From Lichenostomus cassidix (Eukaryota > Chordata > Aves > Passeriformes > Meliphagidae): a stretch of DNA of 64,000 nt. The stretch lies in assembly GCA_008360975.2 (NCBI GenBank), contig VLJF02000035.1:1815155-1879154 (forward strand). Direction: 5' to 3'. The position numbers were made by a program, and so were the translations under genes. The notes beneath the pieces are model-generated. The model saw nothing but the letters and a program-made list of their open reading frames with translations, searched no databases and was not told the DNA's origin. Positions within the stretch are counted from its first letter, which is position 1; each line of letters opens with the position of its first letter. Below are positions 42,546 to 59,400 of this stretch, piece after piece.

Positions 42546-45500
42546 GAGACGGTTGTACTTGTATACATCCATCTATATATACAGGCATATATATAGATTT
42601 CTATACACACACGTATATATACACACACACATATAGAAACACACATGTATATATATATACACGTATATATACACACATGTATATACACACAGATGTATAT
42701 ATATATACACATATATATACACACATGTATATACACACCCATGTATATATACACACCCATGTATATATACACACACAGCCATGTATATATACACACAGCC
42801 ATGTATATATACACACATATGTATATATACACAGATATATATATACACACACTTATGTATATATATACAGATATGTATATACACAGATATGTATATATAC
42901 ACACATATGTATGTATACACAGACATGTATATATACACACATATGTATGTATACACAGACATGTATATATACACAGACATAAATACACACACACACATAT
43001 GTATATATACACACATATATACACACATGTATATACACACCCATGTATATATACACACATATGTATGTATACACAGACATGTATATATACACACACATAA
43101 ATACACACACACATATGTATATATACACACATATATACACACATGTATATACACACCCATGTACATATACACACATATGTATATATACACAGACATGTAT
43201 ATATACACACACATATATATACACACACCCATATGTAGATATACACACATATGTTTCTATACACACATGTATATATACACACACACCTATATATACACAC
43301 ATGCATATATACACACATGTATATAGAGACACACATATATATACACACACATATATACACACATATATATACACATATATATATATATACGCACATATAT
43401 ATACACACATGTATATACACCCATGTATATATACACACATATGTATATATAGACACACATTTATATACACACCCATATGTATATATAGACACACATTTCT
43501 ATACACACCCATATGTATATATATACACATATGTATATACACACATATGTTTCTATACACACATGTATATATACACATATATATATAGACAAACATATAT
43601 ATACACAGAAATGTATACATATACACATATGTATATACACACATATGTATGTATACACACACATATGTATGTATACACACACATGTATGTATACACACAT
43701 ATATATACACACACACATATATATACAGACATATATATACAGACATATATATACACACATATATATACAGACATATATATACAGACATATATATACAGAC
43801 ATATATATACACACACGTGTATATATACACACACACAAATATATACAGCCATATATATACACACACATGTGTATATACACATATATGTATGTATACACAC
43901 ACATGTATATATATACACACACATATATATACAGCCATATATATATATACACACATGTATATATACACACATGTATATATACACACATGTGTATATATAC
44001 ACACATATGTATGTATACACACATATGTATCTATACACACATATGTATATATACACACATACATATATATACACACATATATATATACACTCATGTGTAT
44101 ATATACACACATGTGTATATATACAGACATATGTATATATACACACATATGTATGTATACACATATGTATATATACACACATGTATATATACACACATGT
44201 ATATATGCACATACACATATGTATGTATGCACATATGTTTATATACACACATGTATACATACACAAACATATATATACACACACATGTATATATATACAC
44301 ATATGTATATACAGACGTATGTATATATACACACATCTGTATGTATACGCACACATGTATATATACACACATATATATACACCACACATATATACTGACA
44401 TATATATACACACACCCATATATATACACACATGTATATATACACACATATATACAGACATATATATACACACATGTATATATACACACATATATACGGA
44501 CATATATATACACACCCATATATATATACACACATGTATATATACCCACATATGTATATATACACACATATATACACACACGTATATACACGCATGTGTA
44601 TACATACCCACACATGTATATATACCCACACATGTATATTTACACATATATGTATATATACCCACACATGTATATATACCCACACATGTATATATACACA
44701 CATATGTATATATACCCACACATGTATGTATACACACACATGTATATATACACACATATGTATATAGACACACATGTATGGATGGACACATACATATACA
44801 CACACACATATATATACAGACATATATACACATATGTATAGATACACACATATGTATAGATACACACATATATACATATATACACATATGTATATATACA
44901 CACACATATATATTCACACATATGTATATATACATACATATGTATATATTTACACACATGTATATACACACACATATGTATAGACACTTATGTATATATA
45001 GACACATATGTGTGTATGCACACACATATATATGAACACATGTGTGTACACACATATGTATATATACAGACATATATATATTCACAAATATGTATATATA
45101 CACACACATATATATATGAACACGTGTGTACACACATATGTATATATACACACACATATATATTCACACATATGTATATATACACACACATATATATGCA
45201 CACCATATATGTACACAGACATATATATACAATCCATATATGTACACACACATATATATACACACCATATATATATAGTCACAGACGTATATATACACAC
45301 ACATATATATATGCACAGAGACATATATATACACACATATGTATATTTAAACACATATGTAGAATACACAGAGATATCTATACAGACATATGTATATATA
45401 CAGACACATATATATACACACATATGTGTGTATACACACATATGTATATATATATATATATATACATAGAAATAGACACACATCTGTATACACCCTATAT

Positions 45501-48500
45501 ATACACATACACATATATACGCAGAGACGCATATATATTTACACACATGTGTATCTATACACATATATATATATACACACATATGTGTACATACACACAC
45601 ATATATACACACAGACATATATATACAGGCATATATATACACACACATGTATATATACATAGATATGCATTTATAGACACACATATACATAGACACACAC
45701 ATATATATATACACATATGTATATATATACATATGTATATACACACATATGTTTATATACACACATGTATATATACACACATGAATATATACAGAGACAT
45801 CTATATACACACACATCTATATATACACACATGTATATATATACACATATGTATATACACCCATATGTATATATACAGACATATATATACACACACACAT
45901 ATATATACACACATATGTACATATATATACATATATATACACACATATCTATATACACACCATATATATATACTCACACACATATATATGCACACACACA
46001 TATATATACACAGACATATATATACACACATATGTATATAAAAACACATATGTAGGAATACACAGAGATATGTATATATACATATGTATATATACAGACA
46101 CATATATATACACACATATGTATATATACACACATATGTATATATATATCTACATAGAAATACACAGACATCTGTATACATACTATAAGTATACACATAC
46201 ACACATATATACACATACCCATATATATACACACATGTGTATATATATCTACATAGAAATACACAGACATATGTATACATACTATAAGTGTACACATACA
46301 CACATATATACACATACCCATATATATATATACACACATATGTATGTATACATACAGATGTATATTTACACAGATATATATACTTACACATATATACAGA
46401 CATAATATATACACACAGAGATACGTAGATATGTACTCATATGTATATACACACATATGTTTATATACACACATGTATATATACAGACATGTATATATAC
46501 ACACGTGTATATATACACACATGTATATATACATAAACGTATATGTGCACACACATCTATATACACACACATGTATATTTACACACATATATATACACAG
46601 ACACATATATATACAGACATATATATATACATACAGACATGTATATATGTACTCATATGTAAACACGCAAATACGTATATACACACACATATGTATGTAT
46701 ACATACAGATGTATATTTACACACATATATATACACATACACATATATACAGACATATATATAGACAGACAGACATATGTGTATATGTACTCATATGTAT
46801 ATACTCACATATCTTTATATATACACATGTATATATACAGACATGTATATATACACACACGTGTATATACAGACATGCATATATACACACATGTACATAT
46901 ATACACATGTATATATACATACATGTATATATACACACATCTATATACACACACATATATATACACACATGTATATATATACACATATGTATAAACAGGC
47001 ATATGTATATATACATACATATGTATGTGTACACACGTAAGTATATATACACACATATATACACACACACATATATACAGACATATATATATTTACACAC
47101 ACACATGTATATATACACACATATATATACACATACATGTATATATACACAAACATATATGTACAGACATATGTAAATATACACATGTATATATTCACGT
47201 GCAGTATATATACAGACATATATACAGACATGTATATACACACCCATGTATATATACACACATATGTATATATACACACACATATATATACATACATATG
47301 TGTTTATATACACATATGTATATACCACATATGTTTAAACACAGACATGTATATATACACATACATATATATACACATACATATGTATATATATTCACAT
47401 ATGTATATAGACATACATGTATGTTTATATACACATATGTATATATACACAGATGTATATATACACACACATATATATACACACGTGTATATATATACAC
47501 ATATGTATGTACACACATATGTATATATACATACATATGTATGTATGCGCACACATGTATATATACACACATAGATATAGACATATATATACACTCACAT
47601 ATATATGCACACATATGTATTTATACACATATACATATAGACATATATACACACATGTATATATAAACACATATGTATATATTCACATATATGTATATAT
47701 ACACACATATGTATATATACACACATATGCATGTATACACACACATGTATATATACACAGATATATATACACACACACATATATATACAGACATATATAT
47801 ATACAGAGATGTATATATACACACATATGTATTTATACACATATACATACAGACATATATACACACATGTATATATAAACACCTATGTATAGATACACAC
47901 ATATATAGATCTACACAGACATATATATACATACACAGATGTATATATACAGAGACATGTATATAGACATATATGGTTATATACACACACATATGTATAT
48001 ATATACACATATGTATATACATACATATGTATATATACACACATATGTATGAATACACAGACATGTATATATACACACACATAAATACAGACACATATAT
48101 ATATAGAGACATATGTATATATACACATGTATATATACACACATATGTATATATACAGACATATATACACACATGTATATATATACACACCCATGTATAT
48201 ATACCCACATATGTATATATACACATATGTATATACACAGATATGTTTATATACAGACACACGTATATATACACACATGTATATACACACGCATGTATAT
48301 ATACACACATATGTATATATACACATATGTATATACACACGTATGTTTATGTACACACACATGTATATATACACACATATATACACACATATATATATAC
48401 ACACATTTATATATACACATATGTATATACACACATATGTATGTATACATATACATATGTATATATACACACTTGTATATATATACACAGACATATATAT

Positions 48501-51500
48501 ACACACAGCTATATATGTACTCACACATGTATGTATACAGACACATATGTATATATCCACACATGTATATATATATATACCCACACATATATATATACAG
48601 ACATATGTATGTATACATACATATGTATGTATATGCACATACATATATAAATATAACATATGTATATACAGGCATATGTACATATACACACACGTATATA
48701 TACACACATACATATATAAATTTACCATATGTATATACAGACATATGTATATATACACACACGTATATATACACACATATATATATAAATTTACCATATG
48801 TATATACAGACATATGTATATATACACACACGTATATATACACACATACATATATAAAGATACCATATGTATATACAGACATATGTATATATACACCCAT
48901 GTATATATACACAGACACACATATATATCCACATGTATATATGTATACACACACATGTATATGCACACACACACACATATATATACACACACATATATAT
49001 ACACACTTATGTATATACACACACCATATATATGTATACACACACACATATATATAGACGCACACACAGATACATAGACACATACATATATATACACACA
49101 TATGAATGTATACACACAAATATGTATATATACACACACGTATATGTATACACAGACATATATATACACACACCCATATATGTACACAGATATTTATACA
49201 TATGGACATATGTATGTATACACAGAAATATATATATTCACCATATGTATATATACACATATGTATATATACACACATGTATATATACAGAGACATGCAT
49301 ATGTATCCACAGACATATATGTATACACACCCATGTATGTATACACTCACACATGTATACACACACACACACACACATATATACACACACATATATATAT
49401 ATACACACAGACAGGGATATATATACACACATATATATATACACACATATATACACATATATATACACAGACATATATATACACAGACATATATATACAC
49501 ATATACACATATACATATACACACATATATATTCCAATATGAATATATATGCACATACATATACACACACATATTTATACACACCATATATATATACACA
49601 CACACAGACATATAGATGCAGAGATACATATATATACACACCTATGTATATATATACACATAGAGATACAGACTCATATTTATACACACCATATATATAT
49701 AGACACACAGACATATATATGCACTCACAGATATATATACACACATATGTATATATACACATAGAGATACACACACATATTTATACACACCATATATATA
49801 TACACACCCACATATATATGCACACACACATAAATATACATACGTATGTATATATATATACACATACAGATACACACAGTTATACGCACTATATATATAC
49901 ACACAGTCATATATATATATTCACACACATACATATATACACAGATATGTATATACATACACATATAGATACATGCACTCACATATATATACACACACAT
50001 ATATATACACATATATAGATGCACACTATATATATACACAGACAGACATATATATACACACATATATATACATACATATGTATCTATATACACATATAGA
50101 TACATGCACTCACATATATGTATACACACACATATATATACAGATATAAATATGCACACCATATATGTACACACACACAGATATATATACACGGACATAT
50201 ATATAGACATATATGTATATATATACACGTATATACACACAGACACATATATTTACACACACAGATATATACACAGATATGTATGTATACTGACATATGT
50301 ATATATACACATACTTATATATATACAGACACGTATGTATATGCACACACATATATGTATACACACAGAAATGTATATATACACACACACATATATGTGC
50401 ACACATATATATGTGTACACTCACATATGTATATATACACAGAAACATATATACATACTCTCATATATGTACATACACACACATATATATACACATAGAG
50501 ACATATATATACACACACATATATATATACACACACAGATATATATATATATATACACCCACATATACATACATATATATATTCACACACATATGTATAT
50601 ACACACACATATGTATATATATATGGCCATATGTCTGTATACACAGACATATATATATACACCATATGTATATACACACAGATGTATACATACCCATATG
50701 TATATATACATAGACACACATGTATATCCTCACACATTTATGTATACACACACATATGTATATATACCCTTACACATATATAGACACAAGTACATATATA
50801 TACAGACACATATATATATACACACATAGACATATATATACACACATACATATATATACACACATATGTACATATGCACCATATATATGTACACACACAG
50901 ACATATATATACATGGTCACATATATATATAGTGACACATATATATACACACACATATATATATACACCTATATGTATATACACACCATATATATGTACA
51001 CACACACACACATATATATACCTGGTCACACGTACATCTACACACAGCCATATATATACAGACATATGTATATGTACGCCCATATGTATGTATACACAGA
51101 AATATATATATACACCATATGTATGTATATACATATGTATATATACACATATGTATATATACACAGTCACACATATATAGCCAAACATATATATGTATAG
51201 ACACACGTGCATATCTAAAGTCACATATATATATACAGACATATACATATGTGTGTATATAGAGAGACATATATATATACACCATATGTATATGCACACT
51301 TATGTATATATACACACATTTATATATACGGAGACACACATATATATCCACTCACATATATGTATTCCCATAGATATGTATATATACACTCACAGATATA
51401 TAGCCACACACATATATAAATACATACACACATATATATACACACACACATATATATACATACATGTATATGCACACCATATACATGTACACACACAGAC

Positions 51501-52803
51501 ATATATATACATGCTCACACATATATATATACACAGAGATATATATATACACCGACACATATATATACACATATGTATATACACACCATATATATGTACA
51601 CAGTCACACATATATATACATGCTTACGCATATATATATGCACAGACATACATATAGACACACAGAGATATATACACACATTTGTATATAGACACCATAT
51701 ATATGTACTTACACATACATATAGACACACAGAGATATATACGCACATTTGTATATAGACACCATATATATGTACACACACAGACATATATATCCATGCT
51801 CACACATATATATATGCACACTTATATATATACACACACCCATATATATACACACATATGTATATACACAGCATATATATGTACACAGAGACACATATAT
51901 ATACATGCTCACACATGTATATACATAGAAACATATATATACACACATATGTGTGGATACACAGACATATGTATATATATACAGAGAGGTACATATACAC
52001 GCACACATATATATACACACACCCATATATATACACACATATGTATATATACGCCCATATGTATGTATACACACAAATATATATATACACCATATGTATA
52101 TGTACATAGATGTATATATACACATTTGTATATATATACAGTCACACATATATAGCCACACACCTATATGTATACACACACGTGTATATATAGTGACATA
52201 TATATATACACACAGAGATATATATACACACATATGTATGTATACGCACAGATATATATGTACACCATATATATATATGCACATATGTATATATATATAC
52301 ACATATGTATATACACAGAGACACACCTATACATCCACATACATATATGTATACACATACATATGTATATATACACTCACATATATAGCCACACACATAT
52401 ATGTATACACACACGTGTATATATAGAGTGACATATATATATACACACACAGATATATACACACACATATGTATGTATATACACAGATATATATATACAC
52501 CATATGTATATACACACATATGTATTTATATATACACACATGTATATACACAGAGACACACCTATACATCCACATACATATATGTATACACACACATATG
52601 TATATATATACTCACATATATATAGACATGCACAGATATATATACACATATGTATATATACACACACACATATATATATACACACAGATATATATACGCA
52701 CAGCCATATATATACACACATGTGTATATACTCACCATAGATATGTACACTCACACACATATATATACATGCTCACACATATATATATCCACACATATAT
52801 ATA
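42546..52803. repeat. Alternating pyrimidine-purine satellite, part 1
   Basis: More than 10 kb of variants of ATGTATATATACACACAT. The sequence is almost wholly alternating pyrimidine and purine, with occasional CAGACA phase breaks. Unit length drifts around 16-20 bp. From about 49.5 kb a roughly 100-bp higher-order unit appears, marked by ATATTTATACACACC at 49571, 49676 and 49777. Tyr/Ile/Cys/His frames in all registers are artefacts. Confidence 0.92.
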
Positions 52804-53209
52804 TGCTGAGGAACGGAGGCTTGAGAAACCAATATGAATTTATCACAAGCTTCAGTTTATTTATTTACAGCATATAATTTCTATTGTAGTTAACTAACTC
52901 ATGCCTATTCTGTAATGATACAATAGTATTGGTTCTATACTTCCACGGCCTAAGTTTGGCTACTCGCCTTAACATGTATCTACGTTCCCCTATAATGCCG
53001 GATTTCTGCCTATTTGTCGGCAATGAACGCATTCCGGACGGCTCCTACGATCTCCACGTCGAAGGAAAGTCACGGTGACCTTAGATCGCCGATGGGACGA
53101 AGGTACGTCACGAATAGTCGGCGGAATATGGCTATTGTCAAGAAGCGGCTCGTTAATAAGCAATGTATGTCCATCTGCGTGTCCCTTCTCTAGAAGCCAG
53201 CTTTCGACA
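52804..53209 (-). mobile_element. Solo LTR of an endogenous retrovirus inside the satellite
   Basis: A 406-bp unique segment bounded on minus by TGTCGAAAGC and CCTCAGCA (5'-TG...CA-3'). AATAAATAAA lies about 50 bp before its end (plus TTTATT at 52856-52865), as in the R region of an LTR. The six flanking bases are TATATA on both sides, consistent with a target duplication, though the TA-rich host makes this weak. No internal viral genes are present, so it is a recombined solo LTR. Family not determined. Confidence 0.7.
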
Positions 53210-56200
53210 TATATATACACAGACACACCTATATACACAGATATGTATATACACACCATATATATGTACACACAGACATATATATACACGCTTACACATC
53301 TATATACACACACACATATATATACATATATATGTAGGGATACACACAGATATGTATGTATACACAGACGTACATATACACACCGACATATATCTACACA
53401 TACCCATATATATACAGACATTTGTTTCTATACGCCCATATGTATGTATATTTACAAATATATATATATATATATACACAGAGATATGTATATATACATA
53501 TAGGTATATATACACAGTCAGACATATATAGCTATACACCTATATGTATAGACATACATGTATATATACAGTCACATATATATATACACACACAGATACA
53601 TATATATACACCCATATGTATGGATACACCCATATATGTATATATACATCCATGTATATATCCACTCACATATATACACACACACCCATATATATACAGA
53701 CATATGTATATATATGGCTATATGTACGTCTACACAGAAGTATATATATACACCATATGTATATACACACATTTGTATATATACACCCACGTGTATATAC
53801 ACAGACACACATATATATCCACAGACATATATGTATACACACACATGTATATATACACTGACACATATCTATACAGAGACACATATATATACACACATAT
53901 ATATATACACACGCACAGATATATATACGCAGACACAAATATATATGCACACATATACACAGAGATATATAGACACACATATATGTGTATACAAACAGAT
54001 ATGTATATATACACACACACATATAGAGACATATACAGAGATACATATATATATACACACCTCTGTATATACAGACATATATATACAGACATTTATTTAT
54101 ACACATATATGTATATATACACACCTATAGATACACACAGATATATATACACACAGCTATATATATACAGACATATAAATGCACACATGTAATTATACAC
54201 ATATATGTATATATACATATATAGATACACACACATGTATGTACACACACACATATATATATACACATTCACGTATATGTACACACATTTTTATATATAT
54301 ACACATATAGACATTGATACATAATTATACACACCATATATATATATATAGACACCCATATATATGCATACCCACATATATACTCACAGATATGTATATA
54401 TATACACCTATAGATACACAGACATATTTATACACAGCATATATATACAGACACAGACATATATATGCATACACACATATATATTCACATATCTGTGTAT
54501 AGATATACATATAGATACAGACACATCTTTATACACACCATATATATACACACACCCACTCCTATATATGCACAGACATATATATATACACACATATGTA
54601 TATATATACACCTATAGATACACTCACATAAATATACACACCATATATATATATATGCACAGACACACACAGACATATATATGCACAGACACACACAGAC
54701 ATATATATGCACAGACACATATATATACATATATGTATATATATATATATACAGATACACCCATATATTTATACACACCATATATATATACACACACCTA
54801 CTGATATATATGCATACACAGAGATATATACACAGAAATGTATATATATAGACATACACATACACACACACACCTATGTATATACACCATATATATATAT
54901 ACACACATACACACATATATATGCAGACATACATATATATACAGACATATGTATATATATACTCACACAGATACACACAAATATTTATACACACCATATA
55001 TATACACACACACGTATATATACACATTCACATATATATACACACATATGTATATATATATATACATATAGATATTGACACATATTTATACACACCATAT
55101 ATATGTATACACACCCATATATATGCATACCCACATATATACTCACAGATATGTATACACACCCATATATATGCATACCCACATATATACTCACAGATAT
55201 GTATATATATACACCTATAGATACACACACATATTTATACACACTATATATATACAGACACAGACATATAGATGCATACACACATATATATTTACACATC
55301 TGAATATAGATATACATATAGATACAGACACATATTTATACACACCCTATATATACACACCCACTCATAGATATGCACAGACATATATATATACACAGAT
55401 AGGTATATATATACACATATAGATACACACACATAAATATACACACCATATATATATACACAGACACACACAGACATATATATGCACCGACACATATATA
55501 TACATATATGTATATACATATATACAGATACACCCATATATGTATACACACCATATATATATACACACACCTACTCATATATATGCATACACAGAGATAT
55601 ATACACAGAAATGTATATATATAGATATACACATACACACACAGACACATATTTATATACACCATATGTATATACACACACACTCACATACATATGCAGA
55701 CACACATATATATACAGACATATGTATATATATACTCATACAGATACACACAAATATTTATACACACCATATATATATACACACACGTATATATATCCAC
55801 TCACACATATATATACACACATATGTATATATATACACATAGAGATACGCACACATATTTATATACACCATATATATATACACACACGTATATATACAGA
55901 CATGTATATATATACACATACAGGTAGACAGACTTATTTATACGCAGCATATATATACACACACCTAGACATATTTATGCACATACATATATATATATAC
56001 ACACACACATATGTATATATATACAGATAGAGATACACAGACATATTTATACACACCACATATATACACATCCACACACATATACACACACACTCAGACA
56101 CATATATACACACATATGTATATATATACACATACAGATACACAGACATATTTATATACACCACATATATATATACACAGACATATATATACAGACATAT

Positions 56201-57555
56201 ATATGCAGTCATATGTATATAAACACTCCTATGTATATATGCACACACGTATATATACACAGACATACAGAATATGCACACACATATATGTATAGACATA
56301 CATGTATATACAGAGAGACACATATATATAAACACTCATATACACACATGTATATCCACACACATATGTATATACATGCACCTATGTATATATACACACA
56401 CATATGTATATATACACACATGTGTATATATACCCACACCTACATATACAGACATATATATATACACACACATATATATACAGATGTATATAGACAGATA
56501 TATATATATACAGATGTATATAGACAGATATATATATAGAGATGTATATAGACACATATATATACACCCCCATATGTATATAAATAGAAACATATTTATG
56601 GAAAGACATATATATAGACATATATACATTCCCTCATATGCATATAGAGACATATGTATATATACACACATATGTATATATACAGACACACAGATATATA
56701 CACACACATATATATACACAGATGTATTTATATACACATATATATATATATACACACAGTCACATATATATACCCACACTCCTATATATACACACACATA
56801 TATGTACGTACACACATATACACACCATATATATACACACACTCATATATATAGTCACACAGAGATATGTACACATGTATGTATATATACACACATATGT
56901 GTGTATATACACATATGTATATATACAGACATATTGTGTATACACACATATATATACACACATGTATGTATACACCTATGTAAATATACCCACACGTATC
57001 TATACATCGACATATATATACCCACACACATATATATATACACATACAGACATGTATATATACACACACACGTGTATATATTCACACACACATATATATA
57101 CACACAGACATATATATATACACACACACGTGTATATATTCACACACACATATATATATATACAGACATACAAATATATATACACATATATGTATATATA
57201 CACAGATATGTATGTATAGACACAGAAATATATACACACACATGTATATACACACATATGTATATATACAGTTATGTATACATAAACAGACAGATATATA
57301 CCCACACACATATATATATACACACAGACATGTATATATACACACAGATATATATACACACACAGACATACATATACAGACACCTACATATATATACACA
57401 TACATCTATATACACACACATATATGTACACATATATATATACCCACACATATGTATATACATACAGATATGTATATATACATACATATGTATATATATA
57501 GAGACACAGATATACACAGATCTACATATACACACACTCACACACACACATACAT
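53210..57555. repeat. Alternating pyrimidine-purine satellite, part 2
   Basis: Continuation of the array. At 53.8-56.2 kb the higher-order form dominates, with repeated ATATTTATACACACCATATA blocks about 100-125 bp apart and TATGCA-CAC words between. After 56.3 kb simpler units return. Confidence 0.9.
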
Positions 57556-58640
57556 ATAGCCCGCGTTTCATTTGCGGGGCACTTTCTGCATTGAGGCGCC
57601 GAATGGGTAGCCGAGGGAGGAGATGAGCATGGGGGACACGGTGCCAAGGTGTTCAGAGAGCATATGCAAAGGGGAGGCCCAAGCCACGCCATTTGGAGAA
57701 GGTGAGCCAGGTAGGCAGCAGGCTTGAGGGAGTGGTTTGTAGCAAGTGGCAAGGAGGGAGAGGCTGTAAGGTGGTGGCTCAGCAGCAGGAGCGGCTGTTT
57801 GTTGCGTTTGATCCGCTTTTCTAAAATGAGTCCCGTGCCCTAATAGGCAATGCGTGAGAAGAAAGCGCACGGAGTCAGACATGAGAGGCATCCGGGCCCG
57901 AATACGGCACCGGTAGGGAGAGGACCAGATGGGCAAAGCGGTGGGAGATTGATTTTCCATGGGAGAGAGGTGGCCAGCTGTCAGTTAGGCATGGTGTTTG
58001 AAGAGGTTTGTGTCTTGCTGGAGGCCAGATGCAGGTGTTTGAGATGATTGTTAAATTTCGTTTGTCTTTCAGAGTGGTAGCGTGAAGCGATTGGTTGCAG
58101 GGAAGTAATGATGGCAGGAAGTGGCACGTGGAAGAAATGTTGAGGGAGTAAAGGTGCGACTGGAAAGGTGAAGGATGTGAGAGGTGAGGTTTTGTTGTCG
58201 TGAGCGTGAGGGGTGAAAGGTCAAAGTGTCTTAGGAAGGGATCGGTGTGGTAAATGAAGAAGCGTCAGCGTGGCTTGAACGGCGCAAGCAAGGAGCCGCG
58301 ACGGTGGCGTAAGCAAGGCGGCAAGGGTTTCGAGAGAGTATGTGAGTTTTGTAGAAGGCAAGAGGTGGATAAATGGAGTGTTTTGCAAAGTTTGGGAAGA
58401 GGGTTTTTTTGTTGTTAATCTTTGTGTGTTATAGTTGGTGAATGTATATGCAGTGTGTTTGGGGGGGTGTGTGTGTGTGTGTGAGTGAGATGTGTTAAGG
58501 TATGAAAGAAGGTCGAGTTTGCAAAGACAAGCAAATGTGAGTAAAGAAGTATTTATTTTTTGGGATGGAGAGAGTTTGAAGGTGAAGCGTTTGTTTGTGC
58601 GTTGTAAGTGGAAAAACGCATTTTTGGCACCTTGGTACCC
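57556..58640. other. Unrecognised sequence after the satellite
   Basis: Abrupt end of the satellite at a CCCGCGTTTC junction. G-rich on plus, with a (GT)n tract at 58467-58482. No gene recognised. Confidence 0.35.
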
Positions 58641-58965
58641 TCAACCACCCCCTCCTAGCACCACGTGCCGCCCCCGATTTTCGGGGCGCGCCGCGCGCTG
58701 CCGCGCGCGGCGCGGTGGATGCCGGGGGGCACACCGGGACGGCCCGTCCGGGCGGCGCCATCCCCCCCCCCTGCGGGGAGCTGCAGCGGCAGCTCCCCCC
58801 TTGCGGCGGGCCCACCTGAGCTGCCCCCCCTCGCGGGGGTGCCCGCCTCTGTCGCCCCACCTTCTGGCACACGTGCCTCACTTACGTTCCAGTGGGGGTA
58901 GGCGGGCCCGGCGGGCTCCCGGACTACGGGACCGTGACGCGCCTAGCGCACGCACGGGCTAGCCC
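58641..58965. other. Very GC-rich CpG segment
   Basis: Contains GGGGCGCGCCGCGCGCTGCC and other CpG runs. Adjoins a tRNA-like element. No coding assignment. Confidence 0.4.
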
Positions 58966-59034
58966 GCGGTGGGATTCGAACCCCTGACGTGCAGAGATTC
59001 GGCTTAAGGCCATACCCACCGAGCCAGAGTGGCT
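58966..59034 (-). pseudogene. tRNA-like pol III element
   Basis: On minus, an A-box-like TGGCTCGGTGGG (plus 59015-59026) and a perfect B box GGTTCGAATCC (plus 58972-58982) are spaced as in a tRNA, with CTTAAGC between them. The acceptor and anticodon stems do not pair properly, and two T-stem pairs mismatch. It is best read as a tRNA pseudogene or SINE head. Confidence 0.5.
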
Positions 59035-59400
59035 CCTTAATTTTAAATCCTTTTTTTGGGGGCATATCCTTTTCGCCGCACAATGACGTCAACAAAGCCC
59101 TGCCCACTTCCCCGCCCCCGATTCTCCGTCCGTCACGGTACTCCACCCACTGCCTCGCCTGTCGTCCCTCCCTCGGCCCCGCCCCTGTCGTCTCTCGGCC
59201 CCGGACAAAGCCACGCCTCCAGTGGTCTCTATACCCCGCCCCTCGACCTCACGGGGCTCGGAACACAGCCACGGCCCTGCCGCTCCCCCTAGCCCGCCCA
59301 AGAGCCCGCCCCTCGGTGCCCCCTCAGTCCGCCCAAAGCTACGCCTGCCTCCGCCCACCCGTCGCTATGGCAGCCCAGGAGCCGAGGCATTTTTAGCGTT
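59035..59400. other. CpG- and C-rich segment
   Basis: Plus strand repeats CCCGCCC and CCACGCC words at 20-40-bp intervals, similar in style to the GC-box sequences at 29-30 kb. No gene recognised. Confidence 0.35.

Noticed and set aside
52804..53209. An unrelated gene exon inserted in the satellite
   Set aside because: TG...CA ends, internal poly(A) signals and lack of coding similarity fit a solo LTR better.
42546..57555. Possible CRISPR-like or telomeric array
   Set aside because: No constant repeat with unique spacers and no TTAGGG runs; it is a simple-sequence satellite.
42434..57626. Many long Tyr/Ile/His/Thr and Cys/Val/Tyr frames
   Set aside because: Translations of the alternating satellite in every register; stop codons are rare by composition.
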